Shown here piece by piece: positions 45,301 to 58,089 of a DNA stretch of 64,000 nucleotides; position 1 is the stretch's first letter, and every line of letters starts with the position of its first letter. The notes beneath the pieces are model-generated. The model had not been told where the DNA came from. It searched no databases and saw only the letters and a program-made list of their open reading frames with translations. Origin of the DNA: Gordionus sp. m RMFG-2023 (taxonomy: Eukaryota; Nematomorpha; Gordioida; Chordodea; Parachordodidae); assembly GCF_954871325.1 (NCBI RefSeq), contig NC_088775.1:70967561-71031560 (forward strand), written 5' to 3'. The translations under genes were made by a program, and so were the position numbers.

Positions 45301-45795
45301 TAAAATTTACAAACTATCTATATAGTTTAAAAATATATATTTAATAATTAAATTTATAAATATCTAATTTAACTATGCCAAGCCAGAAAATATTTACAAA
45401 ATATCTTTATTGTTATTTAATAAATTTAACTATGCCAGAAATTATTTACATACAATATATCTTTATTCTTTTATTGTTATTTAATATTTTAGTTCATATA
45501 ATTTATATATATTTTTAAACGATGTGATCATTTAAAATTAAAACTCCTTTTTTTATAAATATATTTCATTGTGATATTCATATTCATATTGTATTATATA
45601 TAATATATTATCTTATTTCTCTAAATTGAAACCGTTTTTTAAATATAATTATTCGCAATAAAAAAATAATAATTTTTTATTTTATAAAAAAAAAAAAAAA
45701 AAAATTTAAAAAAATAAACATTTTTAAAAAAAAAAAAATTTTTTTTTCCATGGGCGGGGTTTCGACCCCAAAACTCCCCCTTGTCTACGCCACTG
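42333..45795 (-). mobile_element. hAT transposon (ZMYM1/DUF4371-type transposase), nearly full length, broken
   Basis: Ends CAGTAACGTAGCCAGG and (inverted) CAGTGGCGTAGACAAGG, flanked by an exact 8-bp duplication AGGGCGGG (42325-42332 and 45796-45803). Minus-strand transposase: start MDIRKFFRQQQKEK at 45280 with a donor-like GTATAT behind it. Then YDGAPSMSGHVKGVQSRIRE and YVHCSSHCLNLMITEA at 44600-44460, a spacer helix region at 44315-44020, and the C-terminal dimerisation motif ATLPISTCTNERSFSTLKRL near 43420-43370. Several stops and frameshifts split it (open blocks 45003-44800, 44705-44406, 44315-44019, 44006-43245). G-runs sit just inside the left end. Confidence 0.88.
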
Positions 45796-45803
45796 AGGGC
45801 GGG

Positions 45804-46850
45804 CCTACATATAAATCAAATGCCCATGACCTACGTGCTAGATAAGATAAGATTAATTTTTAATTATAATCATAATGTATTTTTAATATTACATAATAGC
45901 CCTTTAATATTATATAATTTACTTTATTGAAAATATGCCTAAATGGCTCTCAAATAAAAATTGATCTTTTTTTACTTTAAATTTTTTTGACATACACTCT
46001 ACCTAATATTTGTAGAAATTCCTAAAGTGGACCAACAGTTATTACACTTTAAATATAAGTAAGAGAGATTGGGTTTAGTCGAACCGATTTTTACAAAATT
46101 GGCTATAACCCCTGTTTTTTTAAATAATATAAATAATATATGAATAGACACTTAAAACTATGCTCTATAAAGATGCCTTATGAAATATTTTAAGAATATA
46201 ATCATTTTTTTTTAATTTATTTTTTGTAAAAGTGAAAATTTTGTCCAACAAGCCCCAGCGGGGTGAGAAACCACTTCAAGAGGCTTCCTTAACCATTAGT
46301 TTTTTAGGGCATAATAAATTAAAATGTTTAGAATAGTTTTATCGTTTTATTGTTCAAAATATAATTGAAGCTAATCATGTATAAAAATTGAAACTTAATT
46401 TTGGATAATTTAATGATTTGGATATATAAAAAATAAGGATCTTAAGGAGAGATTATGATTTCCTATTATAAATCCTAAATACCAATCATAAACAGCCTGA
46501 AATTGCCTTTTCAAGAGAAATTTTATTTCTTAAATAAAATTTTTAATAATTAATTATTAAAAAAGATTTTTTGTATATAGATGTAAACTAATAAAAATTA
46601 TATTAGGATAAAATTTTAACCTTCTGGTGTATTTAATTTTAAAATGAGATTAACTGGATTGCCAAACCCCGGGGTTTACCTAACCCCCTCTAGTATGTAT
46701 TAAATCTTATATTATTATAAATATAAAGTATTTTATTTTTTAGTGGGCAATAAATTTAATAATAGCATAAAAACTAAAATCCGATTATTTTTCGTTTAAA
46801 TTTACCAGGAAGAATTTAAAAGTATATCAATTTAATGTAATGATATCATA
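45804..46850. other. AT-rich intergenic stretch, no gene seen
   Basis: Nothing recognised apart from isolated GC patches (46245-46300, 46665-46690) that may be repeat remnants. Confidence 0.3.
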
Positions 46851-46854
46851 TTTA

Positions 46855-47195
46855 AAAATTATACCGGGCCCGAAAATTTAAAAAATATTATACCCAGCCC
46901 GAACCAACATTATATAAAAATATTAGTGTTGTTAAACGTCTCGATTTGAGCCGATTTTTAAAAACGGCTAACTCAACATTATAGCGAGGAAAATATAGCC
47001 TAAGCGTCGAGATTTCCCTAAAAGATGTTCAATCCTATGTGCCAGTGCCATCTATGAGCAAAATCTTTAAGCTTGCATAATATTTTTCTGGATAAAATAT
47101 TGAGTTAGCCGTTTTTAAAAATCGGCTCAAATTGAGCCGTTTAACAACACTAGAAAATATACCCGGGCCAGGTGGTGTTTTACAGATCCCTAATA
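46855..47195. mobile_element. GC-clustered MITE interrupted by a hAT MITE
   Basis: TACCGGGCCCGAAAA and ACCCAGCCCGAACC on the left, ACCCGGGCCAGG...ACAGATCCCTAATA on the right, split by the element at 46924-47152. Same family as 4066-4355. Confidence 0.5.
46924..47152. mobile_element. 229-bp hAT-type MITE, TAGTGTTGTTAAA family
   Basis: TAGTGTTGTTAAACGTCTCG ... GAGCCGTTTAACAACACTA; flanks AAAAATAT (46916-46923) and GAAAATAT (47153-47160), 7/8. Nested in a GC-clustered MITE. Confidence 0.84.
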
Positions 47196-47579
47196 GGAAT
47201 ACAATTTTTTATGCTACTCTATACTTTGTAATTGGTTTCAGATTCATCTTCTAAAAATGGATATAAATATAAATACATCTGTGATGCAAAATATCCCCAT
47301 TTGAGCTTATTTTTAAAAATGGTCAACTAAATATTTTCCAAAAAAATTACCTAGCTTGAGATTTCTAGTTATGAGCAAAATCTTCAGGCTTGCATAATAT
47401 TTTTGATGGATAAAATACTGAGTTAACCATATTTATAATTACTAAATACGCTACATACCGATACATCAACTATTGAATATCAATACAGAAACTGACTTAA
47501 AAAATTTATTGAGCTGATATCGCATCTATATACAAATATATATAATTAAGATAAATGATTGTTAGATTTTAATGCTCCG

Positions 47580-47993
47580 AGCCCATAATTTGGTTGTAAA
47601 TTTTACAACTAAGCAAAATAACACTATACATAAGTCATTTTGAATTTTAAAATATTTAAATTCTCGAACCATAGTGGTTAAATTTTTTAAATATTTTATC
47701 GTGGAGTAAATAATAATAGCAGGCGGATTCAAAATAAATTTTTTCCGACTCTAAAGCCGACTCTGAAGCCGACTTATCGAATCGACTCATGTGGCTCATT
47801 GAGCCGCTCAATTTGAAATGAGTTTTGCAACTCCAACTTAAGTTCAAAGTCGTAAAAACTCGACTATTTAACAACACTAGCCGACTCTGAAGCCGACTCA
47901 TCGAGTCGACTCATGCGGCACATTGAGTCGCTCAATTTGCTCCGACTTGAGTTCAGAGTCGTAAAAACTCGACTATTTAACAACACTAAATAC
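47580..47993. mobile_element. Ends of hAT-type elements, tandem terminal duplication
   Basis: 47580-47622 ends AAGCAAAATAACACTA, like the right end of the 13049-16177 foldback. 47640-47880 is the inverted homologue of the left half of 40002-40444 and ends CTATTTAACAACACTA. The last ~115 bp (GCCGACTCTGAAGCCGACTC ... AACAACACTA) are repeated once more to 47993. No left terminus found, so truncated. Confidence 0.6.
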
Positions 47994-48524
47994 AATTTTA
48001 AACCATTACTTTATTTTCAGACAGTGGCGTCGCTAGTGGGGGGCGCGCAGGGGCTCCCCCCTGAAAAATTTGAATAGCCCCCTGAAGCAAATTTTTTTTT
48101 GTTAATGGCTCCTTAATATCCCCTTGAACTAAAAATAAAATATTTTGATTGCCCACTCGATGATTTCTTTTATAATTCTATTGAGTAATATATAGATTTA
48201 ATTTTATAATTTAAAAATTAATAAGTATATCTAAATTATTCTTAAATGAATAATATTTTAACTATTAGATTAGATTAATACTTATAAATTATATTATCAC
48301 TATGTTAGCTTGCAATCAAATTCTGTGTTAGAAATAGAATATTAATATCACTCACTAAATATTAATTTAGCATTCACAGTTGAAGCTTTATTAACTTTTA
48401 TTATTTAAATTATTATATAACCCTAATTAAATAAATATTAATTGAAAATTAACAAATTTAAATTGTAATTAGCCGAGATCAAAATCACTAATCAACTATA
48501 TTATTGATATTTAAATTTAATTCA

Positions 48525-51500
48525 TTCATTCATTCATTACCACGCCAGAAATTGCACGAAGTGCAATTTTATCACCCACCAGGAGTTGAAGCGTGCATCA
48601 TGTATTTTCACTAGTATATAGATCCCATACATGATGTCTTCCCGTTTTATTATAGTGGACGGTACCACTATGTAGCCAGTTAGCAAAGTGAAGAAGGAAG
48701 AAGTACAATAATGGTGATGTATTAGTTCCATTACCGGCAGAATAGTGTTAAGGAAAGAAAAAATGTCATATAATAATGTACCTGCATCCTTAAGTGGTAT
48801 TTAGTGAGGCAACAAAAAATAATAACCCTTATATCTTGGTAAGTATTGAGAGTTTATGTTAAGTTTGCATGAAGAGTCTTTTTCTTGTTTGTTGTTCGGT
48901 GTGCCAAATATCGTATGTCCTGTAGATCTTGTATGTGCTGTGCCAAGGATATTTGTGTTCGTCCAAGTTATGCGTTATTATTATAACCAGTGTACCTTCT
49001 CATTGTCCATTATACAACTAATAGTCTCGTAATTGTTAATGTTATCGTCGCCGATATCGTGTGTCCAGAAAAGAAAGGTCGTGGGTTAATAAAGGAAGTT
49101 AAGTTATGTTGTTGTTGTTCAGGTTATTATCATTATCAAACATACTTTTTTCTATTTATTGCAAGAAAGTAAAGGGTAAGAACGGTTTCAATATTAATTT
49201 AGGCCATATTTTAACATGCATTGTAAATGTTCTTTTAGGTGTTTCTTGTTTTTGCTGAGTGCCATGAAATCTGCAAACGAGAGGTTAATCAGGTCCATAT
49301 CTTTCAAACATTTCGCCAACCAATAGTATTTAGAAGTTTTCTTCCTACCGTCAGGGCACCATTTCAAGGACGAGAATATCATATTTTCCTGCGAGTGTCT
49401 TAAGCTATGGCCTAGTAATTCTAGTCTCCTCAAGGGTATGAGACGATTGATTGGTAGGATGTCGCATCTATTCCAGAGCGTTGTATTTGATGTGTTGTAT
49501 GGGTAATACGTTTTGGTGATTCTTTTTTTGAGTCCTGCCAAGTCTCCAGGCCGTAGGTAAAAATGGGTACAATTAGGGACTTGAAGAGTCTTATTTTTAA
49601 ATTAGTTGATATTTGGTTGGATGACCATAATTTCGACAGTTGATGATAGCGGAGTCTAGCATTATTCGTTCTCGTTCGTATCTAAAAAAGTGAGGCCTAA
49701 TGATGTTATCCTGGTTCCTAGGTATTTAAAATCTGACACCAATTCTATCGTATTACCCTTAAAGTTAAAGGGGTTTAAGTTACTCGCATCGGTATTTAAG
49801 GTGATCAGCTTGGTATTTGTGTAGTTAACTCTTAAACCATATCCATCACAGTTATTGACAAATAATGATAAAATATTTCTTAATTTGTATTCTGAGTTGG
49901 CTAGAATACATACGTCGTCGGCATAACATAGAAAGTTTAGAGAGTTATGCATATCATTGAGGTGCTGTTGATCACTGTAATATGTGTTGAGTGCATATTC
50001 CTGTTTAAGGGATTTATTTAGGATATCATTCATTATTACATTAAAAATAATCGGTGAAAGGATGCATCCTTGTTTAAGGCCCCTATTTGCTTTAAAAGGT
50101 TGTGATTTCATATTTAGATGTTGAGGAACTACGCTATGATTGTCGTAAATTATCTTAATTAGCACTATCAGATGCTTATCTATTCCAATGTTTTCCAGCA
50201 AGAGCCATATCTTATTCTGAATTATGGAGTCAAAGGCTTGACTTAAATCAATCATTAGGGCAAAGATGGGGGATTTATGCATTCTGGCCCCTCCAGAATG
50301 ACCTGAAATGCCAGAGTCAACTCCGTAGTATTTCTGCCCTTCCTGTATGATGTGATAGCGTTAGAAAGGAACCTGTTAATGATTGGTTAAATCCTGACCG
50401 ATATGATGTATGTGAACACTTTTAGTGTGACTGGAATCAGTGCAATACCTCTGTAATCCTTAAGGCAGTTTGGGGACTTATTTTTAGGGAAGTTTAGTAT
50501 AATTGATGTCATCCATTCGTCAGGAAACTTACCCGTATTCCAAATCTCCCTAAAGAGGTGAAGTAGTAAGCTGGCACTTAGGTCTACCTCTATCTTCCAG
50601 AGTTCTGCAAAGATCCCATCAGCTCCAGCAGCTTTATGCATTTTTAGACGTTTGATGGCACCGACTATATCGGACTTGTTCAGATTCTGACTGGGTGATT
50701 GGAAGGGGTAGTCACATCTAGGCCATCTCGTTATGTAGAGGTTCATGTAGTGGTCTATCCGTAAGTCTAATTGTTCCTTAGGGTCAGTTATAATCTTGTT
50801 GTTATTTAATTGTAGTCTTGGTAAAGGATTGGTTTTAAAGGTGGTGAGTAGTTTAAGAGATTGGAAGGCCTTATAAATATTATTATTATCAAAATTGAAT
50901 TGGATAGAATTTGATAAGTTAGCAATAAACAGTCTTTTGTCAGCTCTTATGCGGTGAGTAATGTACTTCCTATGATGTCTTGCGAATTGGTGGTGGGATA
51001 TATTTGTGTAAGATTCTTAATTATTTGTATTGTTGAAGGGGTGAGCCACTCTCTGCGCTTGGTGCGTGGTCTTAAGCATGATGTTATACTACCTAATAAA
51101 TTCAGCTTAGGTCAGATTTGGGTTTATCATGCCATTTACTGTATTTCTCCATGATGTTAATTTAGAGACGACTTCTTTCACCTCTAAGTCATTTAGTAAG
51201 TCTTTTCTAGCTATGTATTTTACAGTGGTGAGACTCTTCTGTCTAGTGTGGTTTGGGAAGATACTGTTGTTAATTTTGAGTTCACAACCCAGTGGATAAT
51301 AGTCCGTAAAAAGTGTAAGGTTTAGTTTACTGATTACTCTGATGTCTCTCACCCACTTGAAGATCTTAGTGGAAATTACAAAGAAATCTATCTGTGAGAT
51401 AGTGCCAAAGGAAGGACTCTTGTAAGTCATGATGTGATGAGTTGGATGATTGAAGAAAGTATTTCCAATTTCATGTTGAAAAGCTCACAAATTTCTACGT

Positions 51501-51715
51501 TGGGGTTCGTACTTTGTATTAATGTGACGTTTCCAAGGCAGGAAGAGTTCTTAGATTTACCTACCGAAGCATTGAAATCGCATGCTAGATTGATGCCATC
51601 CCGATGTAGTAGTTCCTTTAAGACATTCTCCAATTCCATATAGAAAACACTATCATTAATTACCATGCCTCTTCTTAAAATTATTTTCAAGGTCCTAATC
51701 CAAATAAGTATAAGA
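48525..51715 (-). mobile_element. APE-type LINE with (TGAA)n tail, broken, nested in hAT
   Basis: Minus-strand blocks in order. Endonuclease remains: near 51590 LHRDGINLACDFNASVG and near 51430 MTYKSPSFGTISQIDF. Reverse transcriptase: LKMHKAAGADGIFAELW near 50650, WMTSIILNFPKNKSPN near 50510, ALMIDLSQAFDSIIQNKIW near 50250, NRGLKQGCILSPIIFNVIM near 50080 and FLCYADDVCILAN near 49930. C-terminal: RRLELLGHSLRHSQENMIF near 49400. A TGAATGAATGAATGAATTAA tail at 48524-48540 marks the 3' end. A few frame breaks separate the blocks. The clade is not settled; the 5' end is approximate. Confidence 0.8.
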
Positions 51716-52374
51716 GATTTATTTATAAAAAGTAATTAAACATATAGTTTATAATCCTCTATTAGATATAATTGGTTATAAATTAGGTTAAATACCACTT
51801 TTACAGACGTATTTGACAGTTAATTTTAATAAGTTATACTAATAAATGCTTTTAATAATATATATAAGTAATAAATTGCTTTCAAATATTTAACTCCATC
51901 TATTTATTTAGAAATATTTTTAAAAATTTAACATCTTATTATTTATCCCAGAATGGATGTAATAAATTAGATAACTTTTCTTCTCTTTTTTACGTGTTTT
52001 TAGGGAAGCTATTTTTTTATTTGAAAAACAGTTTTGAGTTAAATTTTTAATACTAGTATATTTTTGATATTTATACAAACTACTACTATTTTAAGATGTA
52101 ATATACCAACTAGAGGTGGTACGACAATAATATATAAAATCTTAATTAATTTCTTATCCTGTCATATCACGGTTAATGATGCTTACTACCAAGTGAATGT
52201 ATGGAAATAATCTAAATACCAACCTAATTTGCTAAATACCGACCAAAATTTATTAAAATGTAATAAGACCCTTATTATTTGATATATTATAATGGAATAA
52301 CTTGGTCGAATCCGGCCTTATATATCATCCCTCCAAGGATGGAACCACCAAGTTAGATTAAGAAAAAAAACATG

Positions 52375-52455
52375 ACTATTCCGGGGTTTCGAACCCATGA
52401 CCATGGGATCAGTAAGCCAAGCTTTTTCCTACTAGGCCATAGAGGCTTTCCAAAA
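52375..52455 (-). repeat. tRNA-like segment (A and B boxes), probable SINE head
   Basis: On the minus strand TGGCCTAGTAGG fits the A box, and ~35 nt later GGTTCGAAACC is a perfect B box / T arm (GGGTTCGAAACCCC). A 7-bp acceptor stem and a clean anticodon arm are not evident, so a functional tRNA is unlikely. No SINE tail identified. Confidence 0.5.
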
Positions 52456-52867
52456 ATCACGATTTTTCAAATATATATTATAAATATATTTGGTAGTGCC
52501 TATCCAAATGAAAAAAAAACAAAATTCAAATTTGATAGGTAGTACCTTAAGAAAGTAAGCATCATTAACCTCATATCACTCTGGTTCTTATTTTATAGTT
52601 ACACATGTTTCATTTCTAATATGGCATCCCTGCCTTAAGGCTACAATACATTTGCATAATTTATTCTAAAGATTTTTTGTGTTTTTGTTTTATCAATTTA
52701 TCTAGCATAATAAATTATGATATAAGTTAATATAGTGATGTCATGGCTATGACTGCAAATTAACCAACATCATTTGTGTGGCTATGTAATTCAGTGACGA
52801 AGCGTCCACAAAATTTTTAAATAAACTTAATATAATCTTTGTACTATGCTAAATAAACTAAACTGAC

Positions 52868-53195
52868 TTCGTTAAAAAAATTAATATAATTTTTATAAAG
52901 TAAAAAAATTAATATAATTTTTATAAAGTAAAAAAATTAATATAATTTTTATAACGAAAAACGCTAAAAAGATTAATATTAATTTTTTAACGTTAAAAGA
53001 TTAATAATTTTTTAACGTAAAAAATTAATATCATTTTACTATATTAAGAAATACTATTATTTTTACTACGTTAAAAAAGTTACTATTATTTTTACTACGT
53101 TAATAAATTAACTATTATTTTTACTACGTTAAAAAATTAACTATATTTTAACTACGTTAAAAAATTAACTATTATTTTTACTACGTTAAAAAATA
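52868..53195. repeat. Minisatellite of ~29-bp AT-rich units
   Basis: First series (52868-53000): units of AAAAAATTAATATAATTTTT-type, two of them nearly identical with ATAAAGT between. Second series (53035-53195): ACTATTATTTTTACTACGTT repeated about five times with AAAAAATTA spacers. The units grade into one another. Inside the 48022-55367 hAT element. Confidence 0.75.
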
Positions 53196-53439
53196 ATATA
53201 CATGAGGGAAGCTAATTTAATATTGCTTATTGTTATTTTTTTAATAAATAAAGGGAAATTCATGATATGGTATTGTGTAATTTTACCATTAAAAAATAAG
53301 CATTGGGGAAGCAAATAAAAAAAAATGCTTATTTTTTTAATAAATAAAAGAGAAAGAAATTTTTTATATATAATATTTTTTTCCTTACTTTTTGAAAATA
53401 AAAAATTTTTCGTTTTTAAAATCCTTTATTAATCTTTAA

Positions 53440-54590
53440 TAATTGTAATTGTTTTATTGAAAATTTATTAACATTATCATTTAGCTCAAGAAATTTTGAT
53501 GCTAAAAAATTGAGTATTGAAAAAGGAAGATCAAAACCAATTTTACAAAACTTAAAAAAAGAAATCAAAACTTGCATGTTGCATCCGTAATTTTTCTATC
53601 GATAAATATGAAAAATATGAATGGCTCACTGGATGTGAATTTTCTAATTCTCTATATTGTTAATCATGCCTATTATTCCCAAAGGAAAAATATATTTGGT
53701 ATGATAAAAGATTTTCGGATATGAATAATTTTTTAAAGCAGTTAAATGGCATGAAGAATCAACCGCTCATTTGCAGTCGATAATTCAATTTAAAACATTT
53801 GGCCAAAATCATATTGAAAATATGATAGATTCGATGCGCAAAATATCAATCGAACAACATAATTCTAAAGTCAAATTAAATAGAGAAATATTGAAAATAT
53901 TGATCAACTCTATATGTTTTCTTAGAATCCAGGAGCTCGTATTCCGTGGTGATGATGAATCTTCTAATTCAGTAAATAGAGGAAATTATATTGAATTAAT
54001 TTATTTGCTCGCGGAAGATAATTTACTATTGATACATCATTTGGAATTAGTGAAGTTTTTATTGGACTATCAAGCGATATTCAAAATGATTTGATTAATT
54101 CTATTTCATATGTCTTACACCAAATATTAAATTCGAATTGTTAGATATATGTAAATTCCAAATAATCAAAATTTCCCAAAATATTTATGAGATAATTTAA
54201 ACGACACTTATTCTCAATTTTTTGACTTACACAAGCTGGAAACCGAATTAAAGGTAGTGTTTCGGGATGTTGAATTTAGAAAGAAAAAGAATGTTAATAA
54301 AATACTTGAATTTATTTATGCACCGATTTGATGAAAAGTTTTAAAGAGTTTTTTAAATTATGCAAATTCATCTTAACTTTGGCTTCAACAACAGCAAATG
54401 CAGAACGGAGTTTTTCATCTTTAAAAAGAATCAAATCATTGCTGTGAGCCAAAATCGATTATCAAATCTATCTTTGATTTCGATTGAAAAAAAATTATTA
54501 AAAAATTTAAAATCTAGCAATAACTTTTATAATGCAATACTAACATTTTACTCAAAAACAAAGACGAATACCATTTATTTATAAATCTTA
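53440..54590 (+). pseudogene. hAT transposase remains (ZMYM1/DUF4371 type)
   Basis: NREILKILINSICFLRIQEL, then FRGDDESSNSVNRGNYIELI at 53771-54094 match the DUF4371 core (LAFRGHDE..SxNxGNFxEL). TTANAERSFSSLKRIKSLL near 54385-54440 is the C-terminal dimerisation motif. The intermediate DxWT/DGA region is missing or scrambled, and stops are frequent. Confidence 0.75.
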
Positions 54591-55453
54591 ATGTTTTTAT
54601 GGTTTGAGTTTGACCAAAATAAAAATAAATTTTTTTTTGATTGCTTCCCTAGTAGAGAACTTGACGCTTCGTTTAAGATTATTATTACAGCTGCTGAGAG
54701 CAGATGATTGCATATTTTATAAGCAATAATGGTCAACTGTTAGTTGTTTATATATCATTAAAAATGGAAGATAATCTTTTAGAAATTATCTCACAATTTT
54801 TTTCTCAATTACTTATCTAGCTTTCATCATATCATTTAAGAGGAAGCTCTAACCACCATATAGTTTTATGATTTGGATTAGTCGTTTATATTCTCTTCTC
54901 CAAGAATTATTGATTTGGTTAGGCCTATAAATTTTTCTTTATTAGTCTATTCTATAAAACATTGTCTAAAAATGGTAACAGAGTGTTATATTAGTTTCTA
55001 GACCTTTTGTCAATGTAAGTTGCTAATTTTATAATATGTAGATTTTAAAAACCATTATCAATTGAGGCATATGTATGAAATAATTAACTTTTCTTATCAC
55101 TTGTAATTCTTTAGACGCAAAATTTTTTTATATCAGCAATCGAAATACTGTAATAAATAGATTTTGTATTAAAAAAAATATTTTTAGAAATGTCTTATAT
55201 TGTTTTAATTATTTATATGCTAATTTATTGTATGCATAATATAATAAATGATAAAATATGAATTCAGAATAATTATTCAGAGGTAGCAAATTTTTAAAAA
55301 GTATAATATATTAATATAAAACCCGGAGTTGAGCTCCCTGAGATTGTAAAGGCTAGTGACGCCCCTGTTTTCAGATTAAAACAAAGGGAATCAAAATCCC
55401 ATTTTGTTGTGTTTTAACTATTTTATAATAGTTATTATGTCTTTGTTCTAGTG

Positions 55454-56001
55454 CAGCGTCTACATAAGCGGGAGGGGTAGGAACAGTTTGCATCCTATTT
55501 TTTTGAGGGGGTAGGAGGTAAGCTGCTTTATTGGAGGTAGGATAAATTTTTTGGGGGGTTATCTATTAAATTTTGAGATGAAATAGGACAAAATTTATTG
55601 CTGTAAAAATTATACTTTTATTATAGTATTATTATAATACAATTCATCGACCAAATCTATATATTGCAAACAATCATACACATTGTTTTCCAAATAAACT
55701 ATCCTTTTAAATTACATTTAAAAGGTTTAGATATTTTAGCAAGCTCATAATGCCATAATAACTAATTCATTGTAAATAGTAGAGGTTTTAATTGAATTTA
55801 TTATCTAAAAAATAAATTATTTATAATCAAAAAATATAGATAGTTGGTAGTAGATATAGATTAATTTAAGTTATCTTTATAAATTCTTTGAAAAGAGTAT
55901 CAATAAATAAATAGGTAAAAATAATGATATTTTTTAGGGGGGTAGGGAAAGGTTTTTGATGGGGGTTTGCATCCAGTGAAAATCCTGTCATGTAGACGCT
56001 G
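55454..56001. mobile_element. 548-bp non-autonomous hAT element
   Basis: CAGCGTCTACATAAGCGGG ... CATGTAGACGCTG with exact flanks TTCTAGTG (55446-55453 and 56002-56009). G-rich runs just inside both ends (GGGAGGGGTAGG; GGGGGGTAGGG) and an AT-rich middle. No coding capacity. Confidence 0.85.
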
Positions 56002-56009
56002 TTCTAGTG

Positions 56010-56624
56010 ATATGTTTTTATTTTACCATTTATATTTTTGTTTTCTTTGTTCAATTAGAAGTGATGTGTTTTTCTCATTATCATGTATATCTTTTTTTTT
56101 CTTTGTTCACATATACCAAGCTTGTTTTGATTTCATCCTCAAAACTGGTTCTAGCCAGTTTTCGAGATGGCCCTGGATTATTAACATTCCTTTTTTTTAA
56201 ATTTAATTTATCTATATAAAGACCACGAAAAATGAAATTCAGGATCGTGATTTTTTTTTATGAATGATGGTATTATCTTCTTTTTTTAACTTGAAATAAA
56301 TTCGTTTTACTTTAATTCGGTTTTATTTACTTTTGATTAACTTTTAAAATAAATTCGAGTTACCTTTATTACACTACTTTGTCCGCGTAATCCCATGACA
56401 TAATCGATACCCAAACCCGGCCCCCTGGATCCCATTATCGACCATCCCGGACCCCCGATCACAGACTGGGTTTTCCCCTCTCTGACGGTGGGACCCGTCG
56501 GTCAAAATCTAACACATTCCCTATTTTAAATAAAATTGATTGACACGTTTAATATATGACATGCATAACTTATAAGATTGTCATATGATATTGTATAAAA
56601 TTATATATTAAATCTACGAATCTA
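56010..56624. other. Intergenic stretch, no gene seen
   Basis: A GC-rich patch at 56400-56500 (CCCGGCCCCCTGG, CATCCCGGACCCCCG, GTGGGACCCG) resembles the end of a worn repeat. Overlapping plus-strand frames at 55967-56219 lack coding character. Confidence 0.35.
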
Positions 56625-58089
56625 CATTTAAATAGTGTTAGGCAAGCCGATTTATCATAAAACTCAGCTAGTTTTTGAGCCGAAAATCGACTCAGGATCA
56701 GGAACAAGCCAACTCATTGAGCCATATGAGTCGGCTGGCTCGAGTCTGCTCAGAAGCTGACTCAAGTTGGCTCAGGAATAGCTCAAGCCGACTTTTGAAC
56801 CGAAATTTATTTATTTGTAAATAGCATTGTTAAATGGCTGAGAAAAGCCAGCTTAGCCCTAAACTCAAACAGTTTTTGAATCGAAAAATTAATTCAGGCT
56901 CAGACCAGCCTATTTATATTATTATATTATGAAATGAAATATTATTATATTATGAAAATGGATTTATTTATTTGATGTTTTTTTAATAAAAAAAAATATA
57001 TGCTGCTATTGTAATATTATTTTTGCTACAATTTATTAGTGATTTTCATGCCCAATATTTTAAGCAAAAAAAAATCTTTTCAAGTTCAAAAAGATTTTAG
57101 AACATATTTTGATTTGATAAGAATTTTAAATTTTCTTTAAATAAATCATTTTTGAGGAATTCTTTTGTAAATTTTATTATAAATAAACAATCTTTTAGGT
57201 GAAATCTTTTATGGTTGTTTTTATCATCTTTGTAAAATATCTATTTTTTTAAGTATATTAAAAGAGGTGGTTTTTTATAAATAATTTTTTTTTAAATAAA
57301 AATATTAATTTTTTAATATTTTATTAAAAGCACTTGTAAAATATAGATAAGTAACAAAAATTTCTTCTTACTTCCATATTTTGATAAAGGTTTTTGCCAT
57401 TGTATGCTATAAATTCAAAATCTGTTGATAATTTATATTATCATTTTAGTAGTATTTAACTATGAATTCAAAATCAGCTGATAATTATTATTATCTTTAT
57501 AAGATTATAAGACTTTCCATATTCATATTATATAATATAGTATTTATACAATCATCTACCTTATCAACGTTCCATATTCATTTTTTTCATATAATTAAAA
57601 ATTAGACCTGGATCATTCTTTACTAAACATAATATGTTCTTTTTAACCCCTATAAATTTATTAAACAAAATATTCCTGTATTAATATCCTTAATCTATAA
57701 TGTTTAGGATCATTCTTATATCTATATATGAAATCTAATCTATTATATCAACAACATGAATCATTTATTTTTTATTATACCTACATAAGTTAAAATATAA
57801 TCATTTACTCAAGTTGTATTTATTCAACAAAATTTCCAATTATAATTTCTTTATTCAAAAACTTTGATCATTCTTATTTATATATGTATATTGTTTTCAA
57901 TGTTTCAGGATTATCTTATTCAACAAAATTTTCTGATATAATTTTTATTATTCAAAAATGTTTTTGAATTCTTATTTTTATTTATGAAATAGTTCAAAAA
58001 TAATCTGATATAATTTCATTATTCAAAAATGTTTTTCGGTTCTTATATTTATTCATAAAATCAAATTAATTATTTCAACAACATGTATC

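Larger units (their letters stand above)
48022..55367 (+). mobile_element. 7.3-kb hAT transposon carrying a LINE insertion, broken
   Basis: Ends CAGTGGCGTCGCTAG and (inverted) CAGGGGCGTCACTAGCC with exact flanks TTTTCAGA (48014-48021 and 55368-55375). The remains of a plus-strand ZMYM1-type transposase lie at 53440-54590. A minus-strand APE-type LINE (about 48525-51715) fills much of the left half, and a tandem repeat lies at 52868-53195. Confidence 0.85.

Noticed and set aside
52385-52450. Functional tRNA gene
   Set aside because: Acceptor stem and anticodon arm do not pair well although the B box is perfect.
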